A stretch of DNA of 5,949 nucleotides from the NCBI GenBank assembly GCA_003164275.1, contig PLSY01000265.1, positions 6,261 to 12,209 on the forward strand, read 5' to 3'. The DNA comes from Acidimicrobiaceae bacterium. Lineage in GTDB: Bacteria; Actinomycetota; Acidimicrobiia; Acidimicrobiales; RAAP-2. The notes beneath the pieces were generated by a model. The model was not told the origin of the DNA. It worked only from the letters and a program-made list of their open reading frames with translations, and searched no databases. Position 1 is the first letter of the stretch. The number at the start of each line of letters is the position of its first letter. Below, piece by piece: positions 1-5,689 of this stretch. Position numbers and translations under genes: made by a program.

Positions 1-820
1 GGGCGGGGTGCTGAAGCGGGCCGGCCATACCGAGGCGGCCGTCGATCTGGCCCGCGCCGCTGGGATGTCGCCGGCCGGCGTCCTTTGCGAGGTGGTGAGC
101 GAGGACAAGGCCACCATGGCCCGACTGCCCGAGCTCACCGTGTTCGCCAAGAAGCACGGGCTCCACCTCATCTCCATCGCCGACCTCATCCGATACCGGC
201 GCCGCAAGGACAAGCTGGTCCGCCGGGTGGCCGATGCCCGCATCCCGACCGACTTCGGCGAGTTCACCGTCTATGCCTACGAGTCCGTGCTGGACGGCGA
301 GCAGCACGTCGCCCTGGTCAAAGGGGACCTGCACGAGCAGGACGCCACCTTGGTCCGGGTCCACAGCGAGTGCCTCACGGGCGACGTCTTCGGCTCTCTT
401 CGCTGTGACTGCGGGCCGCAGCTCCACGCCGCCATGGCGGCAATCAACCAGAACGGGTCCGGTATCCTCGTCTACCTGCGTGGCCACGAGGGTCGGGGCA
501 TCGGTCTCGCCCACAAGCTGCGGGCCTACAACCTGCAAGAGGCCGGCTTCGACACGGTGGACGCAAACTTGGAGCTCGGACTGCCGGCCGACTCGCGGGA
601 GTACGGCATCGGGGCACAGATCCTCGTCGACCTCGGAGTGACGTCGATGCGCCTCATGACCAACAATCCGACCAAGTATGGCGGCCTCGAGGGCTTCGGC
701 CTCGATATCGTCGAGCGGGTGAACATCCAGCCGATCCCAACTCCGGAGAACATCGAGTACCTGCGGACCAAACGGGAGCGGATGGGCCACCTCCTCGAGG
801 GCCTCGATGACGTCCTCTGA
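1..820 (+). CDS. ribBA: Bifunctional 3,4-dihydroxy-2-butanone-4-phosphate synthase / GTP cyclohydrolase II (5' truncated by window)
   Basis: This cytoplasmic enzyme makes both riboflavin precursors: DHBP from ribulose 5-phosphate, and the pyrimidinedione intermediate from GTP. The frame is already open at base 2, so the true start lies upstream. The GTG at 8 is internal: it sits inside the [12 protein letters not shown] segment near the end of the DHBP synthase domain. That domain supplies its conserved His (GHTEA) and Glu (GVLCEVV) and ends near [11 protein letters not shown] (about base 205). The GTP cyclohydrolase II half follows. It carries the zinc cysteines (SEC, then RCDC in [12 protein letters not shown]), the [12 protein letters not shown] motif, [17 protein letters not shown] and the [16 protein letters not shown] segment. 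The visible part looks intact in both halves, with no frameshift. The last codons overlap the ribH start by 14 nt, which implies one transcript and probable translational coupling. Other rib genes would be expected upstream, outside the window. Confidence 0.97.
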   Translation, partial: GGVLKRAGHTEAAVDLARAAGMSPAGVLCEVVSEDKATMARLPELTVFAKKHGLHLISIADLIRYRRRKDKLVRRVADARIPTDFGEFTVYAYESVLDGEQHVALVKGDLHEQDATLVRVHSECLTGDVFGSLRCDCGPQLHAAMAAINQNGSGILVYLRGHEGRGIGLAHKLRAYNLQEAGFDTVDANLELGLPADSREYGIGAQILVDLGVTSMRLMTNNPTKYGGLEGFGLDIVERVNIQPIPTPENIEYLRTKRERMGHLLEGLDDVL

Positions 821-1379
821 CCGCACCGCCTTACCCCCTGACGCCAAAGCCCGCATCGCGTCCCGCGTCGGGACGACCATCGACGGCACCGCGGTGCCGT
901 CGGACATGCGGGTCGGCTTCGCCTGCGCCGAGTTCAATGGCGGCATCACCGACCGCTTGCTCACCGGGGCCATCGACGCCTTGGAGGAGTTGGGCTGCGA
1001 CCTCGGTCGATCGGTGGTGACTTGGGTGCCCGGGGCTTTCGAGCTCCCTGTGGTGGCCCAGGGCCTGGCCCAGTCCGGCGCCGTCGACGCGGTGGTCTGC
1101 CTCGGGGCGGTCATCAGAGGTGACACCGGCCACTACGAGTTCGTGGCCGGCGAGTGCGCCTCGGGCCTCCAACGGGTGCAGCTCGACACCGGCATTCCCA
1201 TCGTCTTCGGCGTGCTGACCACCGAAACCGTCGAACAGGCCCTCGAGCGCTCCGAGCCCGACCACACCAACAAGGGCCGCGAGGCGACCCTCACCGCCTG
1301 CCAGACCAAAGGGGTCCTCGATGGGGTGGCCACCGTCTCCACCGGCGGCCGGGTCGGATTCTCCGTCGGGAAGCGCTGA
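807..1379 (+). CDS. ribH: 6,7-dimethyl-8-ribityllumazine synthase
   Basis: The enzyme condenses the ribitylamino-pyrimidinedione from the GTP branch with DHBP to give lumazine, the step before riboflavin synthase; family members assemble as pentamers or 60-mer capsids. Visible motifs in order are AEFNGGITD (residues 41-49, aromatic Phe of the substrate pocket), WVPGAFELP (73-81), [14 protein letters not shown] (100-113, with the catalytic-type His at 109), [15 protein letters not shown] (134-148) and NKGREA (155-160). The protein is 190 aa, while the family is usually about 155. The extra length is roughly 20-25 residues before the core and a Gly/Val-rich C-terminal tail of about 17 residues. 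The ATG at 807 fits the overlap with ribBA. An internal ATG at 906 would cut into the first core segment (DGTAVPS), so I prefer 807, though a start between the two cannot be excluded. The stop overlaps the hisG start (TGATG). Confidence 0.96.
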   Translation: MTSSDRTALPPDAKARIASRVGTTIDGTAVPSDMRVGFACAEFNGGITDRLLTGAIDALEELGCDLGRSVVTWVPGAFELPVVAQGLAQSGAVDAVVCLGAVIRGDTGHYEFVAGECASGLQRVQLDTGIPIVFGVLTTETVEQALERSEPDHTNKGREATLTACQTKGVLDGVATVSTGGRVGFSVGKR

Positions 1380-2275
1380 TGCTCCGCATCGTGCTGCCGA
1401 AGGGCTCGCTCGAGCGGGCCACGCTGGACCTGTTCGCCGATGCCGATCTGGCTGTCACCCGTTCGTCGGACGTGGACTACCGGGCGGCCATCGACGACCC
1501 ACGGGTGGCCGAGGTGCGCATACTGCGTCCCCAAGAGATCCCCTTGTATGTGGCCGATGGGCTCTTTGACGTGGGCATCACCGGGCGTGACTGGATCGAG
1601 GAGCGGGGGAGCGACGTCGTCTCCCTCGGCACCCTCCAGTACTCCAAGGCCACGTCCAACCCGATCCGCGTGGTCCTGGCCGTGCCGACTGAGTCGCCTG
1701 TCTCCTCGGTCACCGACCTGGCCGACTCGGCCACGGGAACCGGGGGCGCTTTGCGGGTCTCGACCGAATACCCCGAACTCACGAGGAAGTACCTCGAGCG
1801 CCACGGCGTGAATGCCGAGGTCAGCCTGTCCTATGGCGCCACTGAGGCCAAAGTGCCCGACATCGCCGACTGCGTGGTCGAAATCACCGAGACGGGACGG
1901 GCCCTGCGGGCCGCGGGGTTGAAAATCGTCGAAACCCTGCTCGTCTCCCATACCGAGCTCATCGCCAATCCGAAGTCGGCGGCCGACCCCGACAAGCTCC
2001 ACGCCATGGAGCAGCTGCTCACCCTCCTCCAGGGGGTCCTGGAGGCGAGGGGCAAGGTCCTCGTCAAGCTGAACGTCGCAGCGAGCCAGCTCCCCGGGGT
2101 GATCGAGATGCTGCCGTCGCTCCGCTCGCCGACGGTGTCCGAGCTCTTCGGCGGCGGCGGCTTCGCCGTCGAGACGGTCGTGAAGAAGTCGGAGATCAAT
2201 GTCTTGATCCCCGCCCTCAAGGATCGCGGCGCCACCGACATCATCGAACTCGCCCTGTCGAAGATCGTGCACTGA
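1379..2275 (+). CDS. hisG: ATP phosphoribosyltransferase, long form with C-terminal regulatory domain
   Basis: HisG catalyses the first, committed step of histidine synthesis, joining PRPP and ATP to give phosphoribosyl-ATP, and long-form members are feedback-inhibited by histidine. The 298-residue product starts [14 protein letters not shown], the usual HisG N-terminus. It contains GLFDVGITGRDWIEE (61-75) and the PRPP-loop region DCVVEITETGRALRAAG (164-180), then LLVSHTELIANP (187-198). The final segment of about 75 residues (VLVKLNVAASQLPG through ELALSKIV) matches the ferredoxin-like histidine-binding domain, so no separate HisZ partner is needed. The ATG at 1379 overlaps the ribH stop by one base, favouring coupled translation. 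The GATEAKVPDIADCVVEITETG stretch differs from the mycobacterial HisG style as I remember it and looks more like HisG of other deep-branching phyla; that is recollection, not alignment. Confidence 0.97.
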   Translation: MLRIVLPKGSLERATLDLFADADLAVTRSSDVDYRAAIDDPRVAEVRILRPQEIPLYVADGLFDVGITGRDWIEERGSDVVSLGTLQYSKATSNPIRVVLAVPTESPVSSVTDLADSATGTGGALRVSTEYPELTRKYLERHGVNAEVSLSYGATEAKVPDIADCVVEITETGRALRAAGLKIVETLLVSHTELIANPKSAADPDKLHAMEQLLTLLQGVLEARGKVLVKLNVAASQLPGVIEMLPSLRSPTVSELFGGGGFAVETVVKKSEINVLIPALKDRGATDIIELALSKIVH

Positions 2276-2289
2276 GCCCGGTCGATCTG

Positions 2290-3414
2290 ATGCCTGCCGT
2301 CTGGAGCGAGCTTCACGATCTCATGCCGGTGGCGAAGACGCCGTTGGTCGGCAACGTGGCCGAGTTCGACGAGCCCCGGGGAATCGGCAGTATCTCGTAC
2401 GGACCGGGTCGGCAGTTGCCGTTCCACTGCACGGCCATCACGAACGGCACACGTCAGATCGATGTGGGCACGGTGGTGGCCTTCGAGGTGGGAGCCGGTC
2501 GGCTCGGTCGGATGGAGGCCCACTCGGTTCGCCCGCTGCCCGGGGTCGTCCCGCCCGGAGCCTCACTCCACGATGAGGTCCGAGAAGCCCCGGACGACGA
2601 GGGAGTTCCCGTGGCCACCGGAGGCGAGCCGACCAAACAGGCGAGCACCGGTCCGGTGCCCGCCGACATGGGCGCCACCACGGTGATCCCGACGCAGGCC
2701 CCGGCCTACGAGCCTCTGCCGTCCGACCCCGGGCCGGCCGGGGTCGGAACGTCCGAATGGGCCACGGCATCCGGCGAGCCCGCCGACATGGGCGCCACCA
2801 CGGTGATCCCGACGCAGCCCCCGGCCTACGAGCCTCCGCCTTCGGGCCCGACGTCCGGTCCCAGTCCGGAATCCGGGTCGTCAGCGCCTTCGTCTGAGTC
2901 ACCTCCAGTGCCTCTCGAACCGGCTGCTCCTTCGGCACCGCCCGATCCGTCAGGATGGGTCATCGAGCCACCAGAGCCACCAGAGCCGGCTGACTCCGCT
3001 CCGAGTGCCGTCCCCGACGCTGAGGTGTCTGAGTCCGCTGTTCCGGTGGGTTCACCCGATGCCGGAGACCCGACCCCTCCGTACGGGGTACCGGCTCTTG
3101 CCACCAGTTCGGGAATGGACCCGGGGGGCCGATCCCCGACAGCTTCGTCCACCCCAGAGGAGTCACCGCCGGCCGATCCCACAGCCCGGGAGCTCCCGCC
3201 TCCGCCACCACCGGCCCAGCCGACCTCGGACGAGCCCCCTCCGCCTCCGCCACCGGCCGGGGCGACGGCCGACGAGCTCCCGCCGCCCGGCCCGTTAGCG
3301 GACAAGGAGGCCCCTCGTCCCGACTTCTGGTCGCCCATCGCCAGGTCGATCTCCGGGCCGCCGCCGACCTGGCGCACTCCGGTGACCCCTAAGTCACCGC
3401 CGGTGGGCGACTGA
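2290..3414 (+). CDS. Divergent cold-shock-domain protein with long Pro/Ser/Glu-rich tail
   Basis: The first 80 or so of 374 residues form a recognisable but diverged cold-shock (OB-fold) domain. GNVAEFDEPRGIGSI (21-35) stands where CspA-type proteins have G-x-V-K-W-F-x-x-x-K-G-F-G-F-I. LPFHCTAI (43-50) takes the place of the second RNA-binding motif (V-F-V-H-F-S-A-I), and VGTVVAFEVGAGRLGRMEAHSVRP (59-82) supplies the last strands. Several RNA-contacting aromatics are replaced, so nucleic-acid binding is plausible but unproven. Residues 85-374 are low complexity and probably disordered, with polyproline runs near 303-308 and 316-322. A 22-residue unit containing GATTVIPTQ occurs twice, from residues 124 and 164. 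The gene starts 14 nt after hisG, with no clear Shine-Dalgarno at 2290 or at the alternative ATG 2323, so it may be read as an operon tail. The last 589 nt are antisense to the transporter gene. Confidence is high for the domain, lower for the full tail. Confidence 0.72.
   Translation: MPAVWSELHDLMPVAKTPLVGNVAEFDEPRGIGSISYGPGRQLPFHCTAITNGTRQIDVGTVVAFEVGAGRLGRMEAHSVRPLPGVVPPGASLHDEVREAPDDEGVPVATGGEPTKQASTGPVPADMGATTVIPTQAPAYEPLPSDPGPAGVGTSEWATASGEPADMGATTVIPTQPPAYEPPPSGPTSGPSPESGSSAPSSESPPVPLEPAAPSAPPDPSGWVIEPPEPPEPADSAPSAVPDAEVSESAVPVGSPDAGDPTPPYGVPALATSSGMDPGGRSPTASSTPEESPPADPTARELPPPPPPAQPTSDEPPPPPPPAGATADELPPPGPLADKEAPRPDFWSPIARSISGPPPTWRTPVTPKSPPVGD
2658..2843 (+). repeat. Direct repeat of about 66 nt inside the cold-shock gene (copies 2658-2723 and 2778-2843)
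   Basis: Aligned by eye, the two copies differ at three of 66 positions (2698, 2717 and 2721 in the first copy), and the first 40 nt are identical. They lie 120 nt apart, a multiple of three, so both are read in the same frame and encode the unit PADMGATTVIPTQ-x-PAYEP-x-PS. The near-identity at wobble positions points to a recent tandem-type duplication. The TAG stop of the opposing transporter frame (2826-2828) falls inside the second copy. Confidence 0.9.
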
Positions 3415-4979
3415 TCGCCATCGTCAGTTCCTGCCGGTAGGGGGTTGGCCCCGTCGTCCCCGGCGGGGTCGTCGTCGTAGGGGTTGCCGAGGATGTTGCG
3501 GGCCATGTCGATGACCACGGCACTATCTGCGTCCTCTTTGGTGACCACCCCGAGCAGTGGGGCAGCTAACAGCCCGGTGACGATGCCCGACTCGGCCATC
3601 GCCTCGGCCTGCACGACGCTCCATTCCCAGAGTCGAACGATCATGTCGGGGCTGGACGCCTTCTTCGCCGGGTACTTGAGCCAGCAGTTGACGGTGGCGT
3701 GGGCCAAGCCGGTGGCCGCCGGGAACAGCCAGATGAGCCGGTAGTTCCCGGTCGCATCGACGGTCACCGCGGCGATGTAGGCCAGCAGCACGCTGCACAG
3801 GTTGAAGGGCGACAACAGCACTCCTAGTCGCTCCCCGAGTCCGCCGGCCCGGGGGAGCAGTTGGAGCAGCAGTGGGGCCATCACGATGATGTAGGCACCG
3901 ATGAAGGGTGCGCCGATGTAGCTCAGGACCACTGCTTGCCAAATATGGGTGTCGAAGTACTGGACCCCGGCCAGGATGGCCCCGATGAGCGGGGCCCCGA
4001 CGGCCAGCTGCATCGGTGTGAGCTTGCGGCTGAGTGGGATGCCGAGAGCGATACCGATGAGGAAGACCGGCAGTCCGGTGGCGAGGCCGGCGATGGTCTG
4101 AGCGCTCGCCCCGGCATTCAGGACCTTCTGGAAGAACAGGATGGCGACATACGCCGTCGAGCCGACGCCGGCCCAAAAGAGCAGCGACCCGGCGACCAAC
4201 ACCTTGGCGTTGGGTCCAGAAAGGATGTCGCGCAGCTCGTCTCTGGTTGGACGGGCCCGATCGGACCGATCGGTGGCGGCCCCGAAGGCGGCGTTCGGCG
4301 CCTCGCGCACGAGGACGAGGACGAGAACTCCGACCGCCACCATGATGACGGCCGCAATCTGGAAGGGCAGGTTCCACGTCGAGGGGTCCTTCTGGTTCCA
4401 GGTGGCGATGACCGTGCCCTTGATGGCCAGGCTGGCAACGGTGCCGAGCACGGTCGTGAGCAGCAACGCCTTGATCCACCGGCTCCGTCCGAACACCTCG
4501 GGGACCACGGCCACGTTGGTCAGGGTGAAAATGGCTGCGGCCTGCCGGGCGATGACGATGAACAACACCAAGAGCCAGTAGCCGGAGATCACGGTGAACA
4601 TCCACGTCGAGATGCCCATGATGATGAGGCTGCCGGCCATATACGGGGTCCGGCGACCGACACGGCTCTTGGTGCGATCACTCAGGCGCCCGACCACCGG
4701 GTAGGTGAGCCAACTCAAGAGGCGGTTGGCCGTGAGGGCGAAGGTGACAGCCAGCGCCCCTGACGCCCGTTGCTGGACGTAGAGGGTGATGAGGACCCCC
4801 GAGACGGCCAAGTTGGCTCGTGGCCCGACGAGGCCGATGGACAGGCCGATGAAGCTCCGGACGCGAGAGCCATCAATCGGGCCGGAGCGTTGGGGATTGA
4901 CTGCCTCCTGGCCCGCCGGATCACCCGACGGAGTGGGCCCCGACGCAGGGCCGGGGGGTCCCTCTCGTCCTTCGTTCAC
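2826..4979 (-). CDS. Major facilitator superfamily transporter with unusual Gly/Ser-rich C-terminal tail
   Basis: This is an inner-membrane transporter of unknown substrate. After a cytoplasmic N-terminus of about 43 residues there are twelve likely membrane segments between residues 44 and about 432. The MFS motif-A-like loop GRLSDRTKSRVGRR (97-110) lies between TM2 and TM3, and a charged central loop runs from about 225 to 257. The GRRTPYM ending recalls the GPH/SLC45-like sugar:cation symporter branch, but I cannot assign a substrate. The helical tail (WEWSVVQAEAMAESG to NILGNPYDDD, 451-504) still looks like ordinary protein. From residue 522 on, about 195 residues are Gly/Ser/Asp-rich with no domain, and these are exactly the ones antisense to the cold-shock gene. 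The GTG start at 4979 overlaps the DUF1844 stop (GTGA), implying coupling; I see only a weak Shine-Dalgarno. The transporter core is secure, but the tail is doubtful. Confidence 0.85.
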   Translation of the reverse strand: MNEGREGPPGPASGPTPSGDPAGQEAVNPQRSGPIDGSRVRSFIGLSIGLVGPRANLAVSGVLITLYVQQRASGALAVTFALTANRLLSWLTYPVVGRLSDRTKSRVGRRTPYMAGSLIIMGISTWMFTVISGYWLLVLFIVIARQAAAIFTLTNVAVVPEVFGRSRWIKALLLTTVLGTVASLAIKGTVIATWNQKDPSTWNLPFQIAAVIMVAVGVLVLVLVREAPNAAFGAATDRSDRARPTRDELRDILSGPNAKVLVAGSLLFWAGVGSTAYVAILFFQKVLNAGASAQTIAGLATGLPVFLIGIALGIPLSRKLTPMQLAVGAPLIGAILAGVQYFDTHIWQAVVLSYIGAPFIGAYIIVMAPLLLQLLPRAGGLGERLGVLLSPFNLCSVLLAYIAAVTVDATGNYRLIWLFPAATGLAHATVNCWLKYPAKKASSPDMIVRLWEWSVVQAEAMAESGIVTGLLAAPLLGVVTKEDADSAVVIDMARNILGNPYDDDPAGDDGANPLPAGTDDGDQSPTGGDLGVTGVRQVGGGPEIDLAMGDQKSGRGASLSANGPGGGSSSAVAPAGGGGGGGSSEVGWAGGGGGGSSRAVGSAGGDSSGVDEAVGDRPPGSIPELVARAGTPYGGVGSPASGEPTGTADSDTSASGTALGAESAGSGGSGGSMTHPDGSGGAEGAAGSRGTGGDSDEGADDPDSGLGPDVGPEGGGS

Positions 4980-5488
4980 CCGTCGCCATCAGCGGCGCCG
5001 GCAGCAGGGCCCGGGCCTGAAGTGCCGCCGGGCCCAGCCGTTCCACCGTTGGTGCCGGCCGCTGAGGCGGCCTCGGCACCGGCCCGTTGCGCCCCGTCGA
5101 TCTGGACATAGGCCAGTCTGAGCTGGCTCAAGCCGTCCTTCAGTTGCTCCTCAGCCTCGCCCAGACGCCCCTCCAGGCCACCGACCAAGCTGGCCAGGGC
5201 GTCGATGGCCAGACGGCCCTGGCCGAGCATGGGGGGCTGCTGGGACAGATAGACGGCCGCCAACTCGAACAGGCCGTAGCAGTGGTTGGCGATCACCACC
5301 TCGACCGGGGAGTTGGCCAGTTCCGCACGCATGGCCTCGACCTGCTCGGCCAAGGCGTCGTCGTCCATCTCGGGGGGTGGGCCGCTCTCGCCTGAGGGGG
5401 CCCCAGACCGTCCAGGGGCGCCGCCGCCGCCCGCCTCCGAGGGCCTTCCCACGGGTCGTTCTCCATCAGGTGTCCAAAGTGAGCTCAC
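4976..5488 (-). CDS. DUF1844 domain protein
   Basis: Its function is unknown. The core, residues 45-133 of the 170-residue product, carries the typical DUF1844 run: AELANSPVEVVIANHCYG (55-72), then LFELAAVYLSQ, RLAIDALASLVGGLEGRLGEAE (92-113) and LSQLRLAYVQIDG (120-132). It should be a small helical, soluble protein, with no signal peptide or membrane segment. The N-terminal 40 residues are Gly/Pro-rich and the last 30 Gly/Ala-rich, both probably disordered. I choose GTG at 5488 because AGGA (5500-5497) sits 8 nt upstream and the product begins with the natural-looking SSLWTPDGE. The alternatives are GTG 5452 and ATG 5368, the latter just before the domain and without a good Shine-Dalgarno. 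The frame stays open further upstream only as antisense to infC. The gene is divergent from infC and overlaps the transporter start by 4 nt. Confidence 0.88.
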   Translation of the reverse strand: MSSLWTPDGERPVGRPSEAGGGGAPGRSGAPSGESGPPPEMDDDALAEQVEAMRAELANSPVEVVIANHCYGLFELAAVYLSQQPPMLGQGRLAIDALASLVGGLEGRLGEAEEQLKDGLSQLRLAYVQIDGAQRAGAEAASAAGTNGGTAGPGGTSGPGPAAGAADGDG

Positions 5489-5491
5489 GAC

Positions 5492-5500
5492 TGGTATCCT
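5492..5500 (+). promoter_or_regulatory. Candidate extended -10 promoter element for infC
   Basis: TGGTATCCT matches an extended -10 (TG, one base, then TATxxT). A -35-like TGTCCA at 5471-5476 is weak (three of six matches to TTGACA, 18-nt spacer). Transcription from here would start near 5507 and include the whole structured leader. The same bases on the other strand form the Shine-Dalgarno of the DUF1844 gene. This is a by-eye call only. Confidence 0.35.
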
Positions 5501-5523
5501 AAAGCACTGATAGACGAGGAAGC

Positions 5524-5547
5524 GGGGTCTCGCGGTTTTGAGACCCC
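5524..5547 (+). other. Perfect 8-bp hairpin in infC leader
   Basis: GGGGTCTC and GAGACCCC enclose the loop GCGGTTTT. No T-run follows on either strand, so it is not a classical intrinsic terminator. It lies at the promoter-proximal end of the presumed infC leader. Confidence 0.7.
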
Positions 5548-5571
5548 CACCCGGCCACAACGAAGGATTGC

Positions 5572-5640
5572 GTGCGCCGGGTCGATGGGACCGGTCCAAC
5601 GGCGGATGTCGTTGTGGTCGGTGGTGGCTCCGCTCCTTAG
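5572..5640 (+). CDS. Possible 22-residue leader peptide upstream of infC
   Basis: A GTG at 5572 follows GAAGGA (5562-5567) at a short 4-5 nt spacing and opens a 22-codon frame ending in TAG at 5638. The product contains RRVDGTGPTADVVVVGGG. The frame covers the downstream strand of the 13-pair leader helix, so ribosomes translating it would melt that helix and could change folding ahead of infC. No codon run points to a specific amino acid signal, except the stretch of four Val and three Gly. I do not recognise the peptide. A frame of this size can arise by chance, so I keep it as a hypothesis. Confidence 0.25.
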   Translation: MRRVDGTGPTADVVVVGGGSAP

Positions 5641-5646
5641 TTCGTA

Positions 5647-5667
5647 GGTCACGGGAGGTCCGTGACC
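5647..5667 (+). other. Perfect 8-bp hairpin just upstream of the infC ribosome binding site
   Basis: GGTCACGG and CCGTGACC enclose the loop GAGGT. The stem ends at 5667, seven bases before AGGGAG, so it sits where it could affect 30S access. No T-run follows it. Confidence 0.7.
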
Positions 5668-5674
5668 CGAAGAC

Positions 5675-5680
5675 AGGGAG
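5675..5680 (+). promoter_or_regulatory. Ribosome binding site of infC (decides an ATA start)
   Basis: AGGGAG is a strong Shine-Dalgarno placed 9 nt before ATA at 5690. An in-frame TGA at 5681-5683 separates it from anything upstream, so initiation must occur after that stop. No ATG, GTG or TTG is in frame before conserved IF-3 sequence begins. Confidence 0.8.
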
Positions 5681-5689
5681 TGAAGTCGA

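Larger units (their letters stand above)
5507..5689 (+). ncRNA. Structured 5' leader of infC (putative cis-regulatory RNA)
   Basis: Three perfect or near-perfect inverted repeats fill this gap. The first is GGGGTCTC/GAGACCCC (5524-5531 with 5540-5547, 8-nt loop). The second is a 13-pair helix with one G-U (5551-5563 with 5609-5621). The third is GGTCACGG/CCGTGACC (5647-5654 with 5660-5667, 5-nt loop), ending 7 nt before the Shine-Dalgarno of infC. A competing 7-bp pairing (5549-5555 with 5576-5582) would exclude the 13-pair helix, so two alternative folds are possible. infC operons in other phyla are controlled by leader RNAs (for example the L20 leader of Firmicutes). Whether this one is a switch, attenuator or simple translational control is inference, and the 5' end rests on the promoter guess. 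Confidence 0.5.

Noticed and set aside
1133..2272. Long open frame of 379 codons on the - strand
   Set aside because: It is antisense to ribH and hisG, which are secure. Its product is rich in Gly, Asp and Arg with no domain, as expected of a shadow frame in high-GC DNA.
2276..2289. Terminator or promoter between hisG and the cold-shock gene
   Set aside because: The gap is only 14 nt with no stem and no promoter-like boxes, so readthrough from the operon is simpler.
2658..2843. CRISPR or mobile-element repeat
   Set aside because: There are only two copies, in frame within a coding sequence, with no spacer regularity, terminal inverted repeats or transposase.
3861..4763. 300-codon frame on + and 360-codon frame on - (3523-4605) across the transporter
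   Set aside because: Both are shadows of the transporter. Their products are rich in Arg, Gly, Asp and His with no recognisable domain, whereas the true frame shows twelve membrane segments and an MFS motif.
5524..5547. Intrinsic terminator between the divergent genes
   Set aside because: The stem is perfect but no T-run follows on either strand. The genes diverge here, so no terminator is expected, and a leader element fits better.
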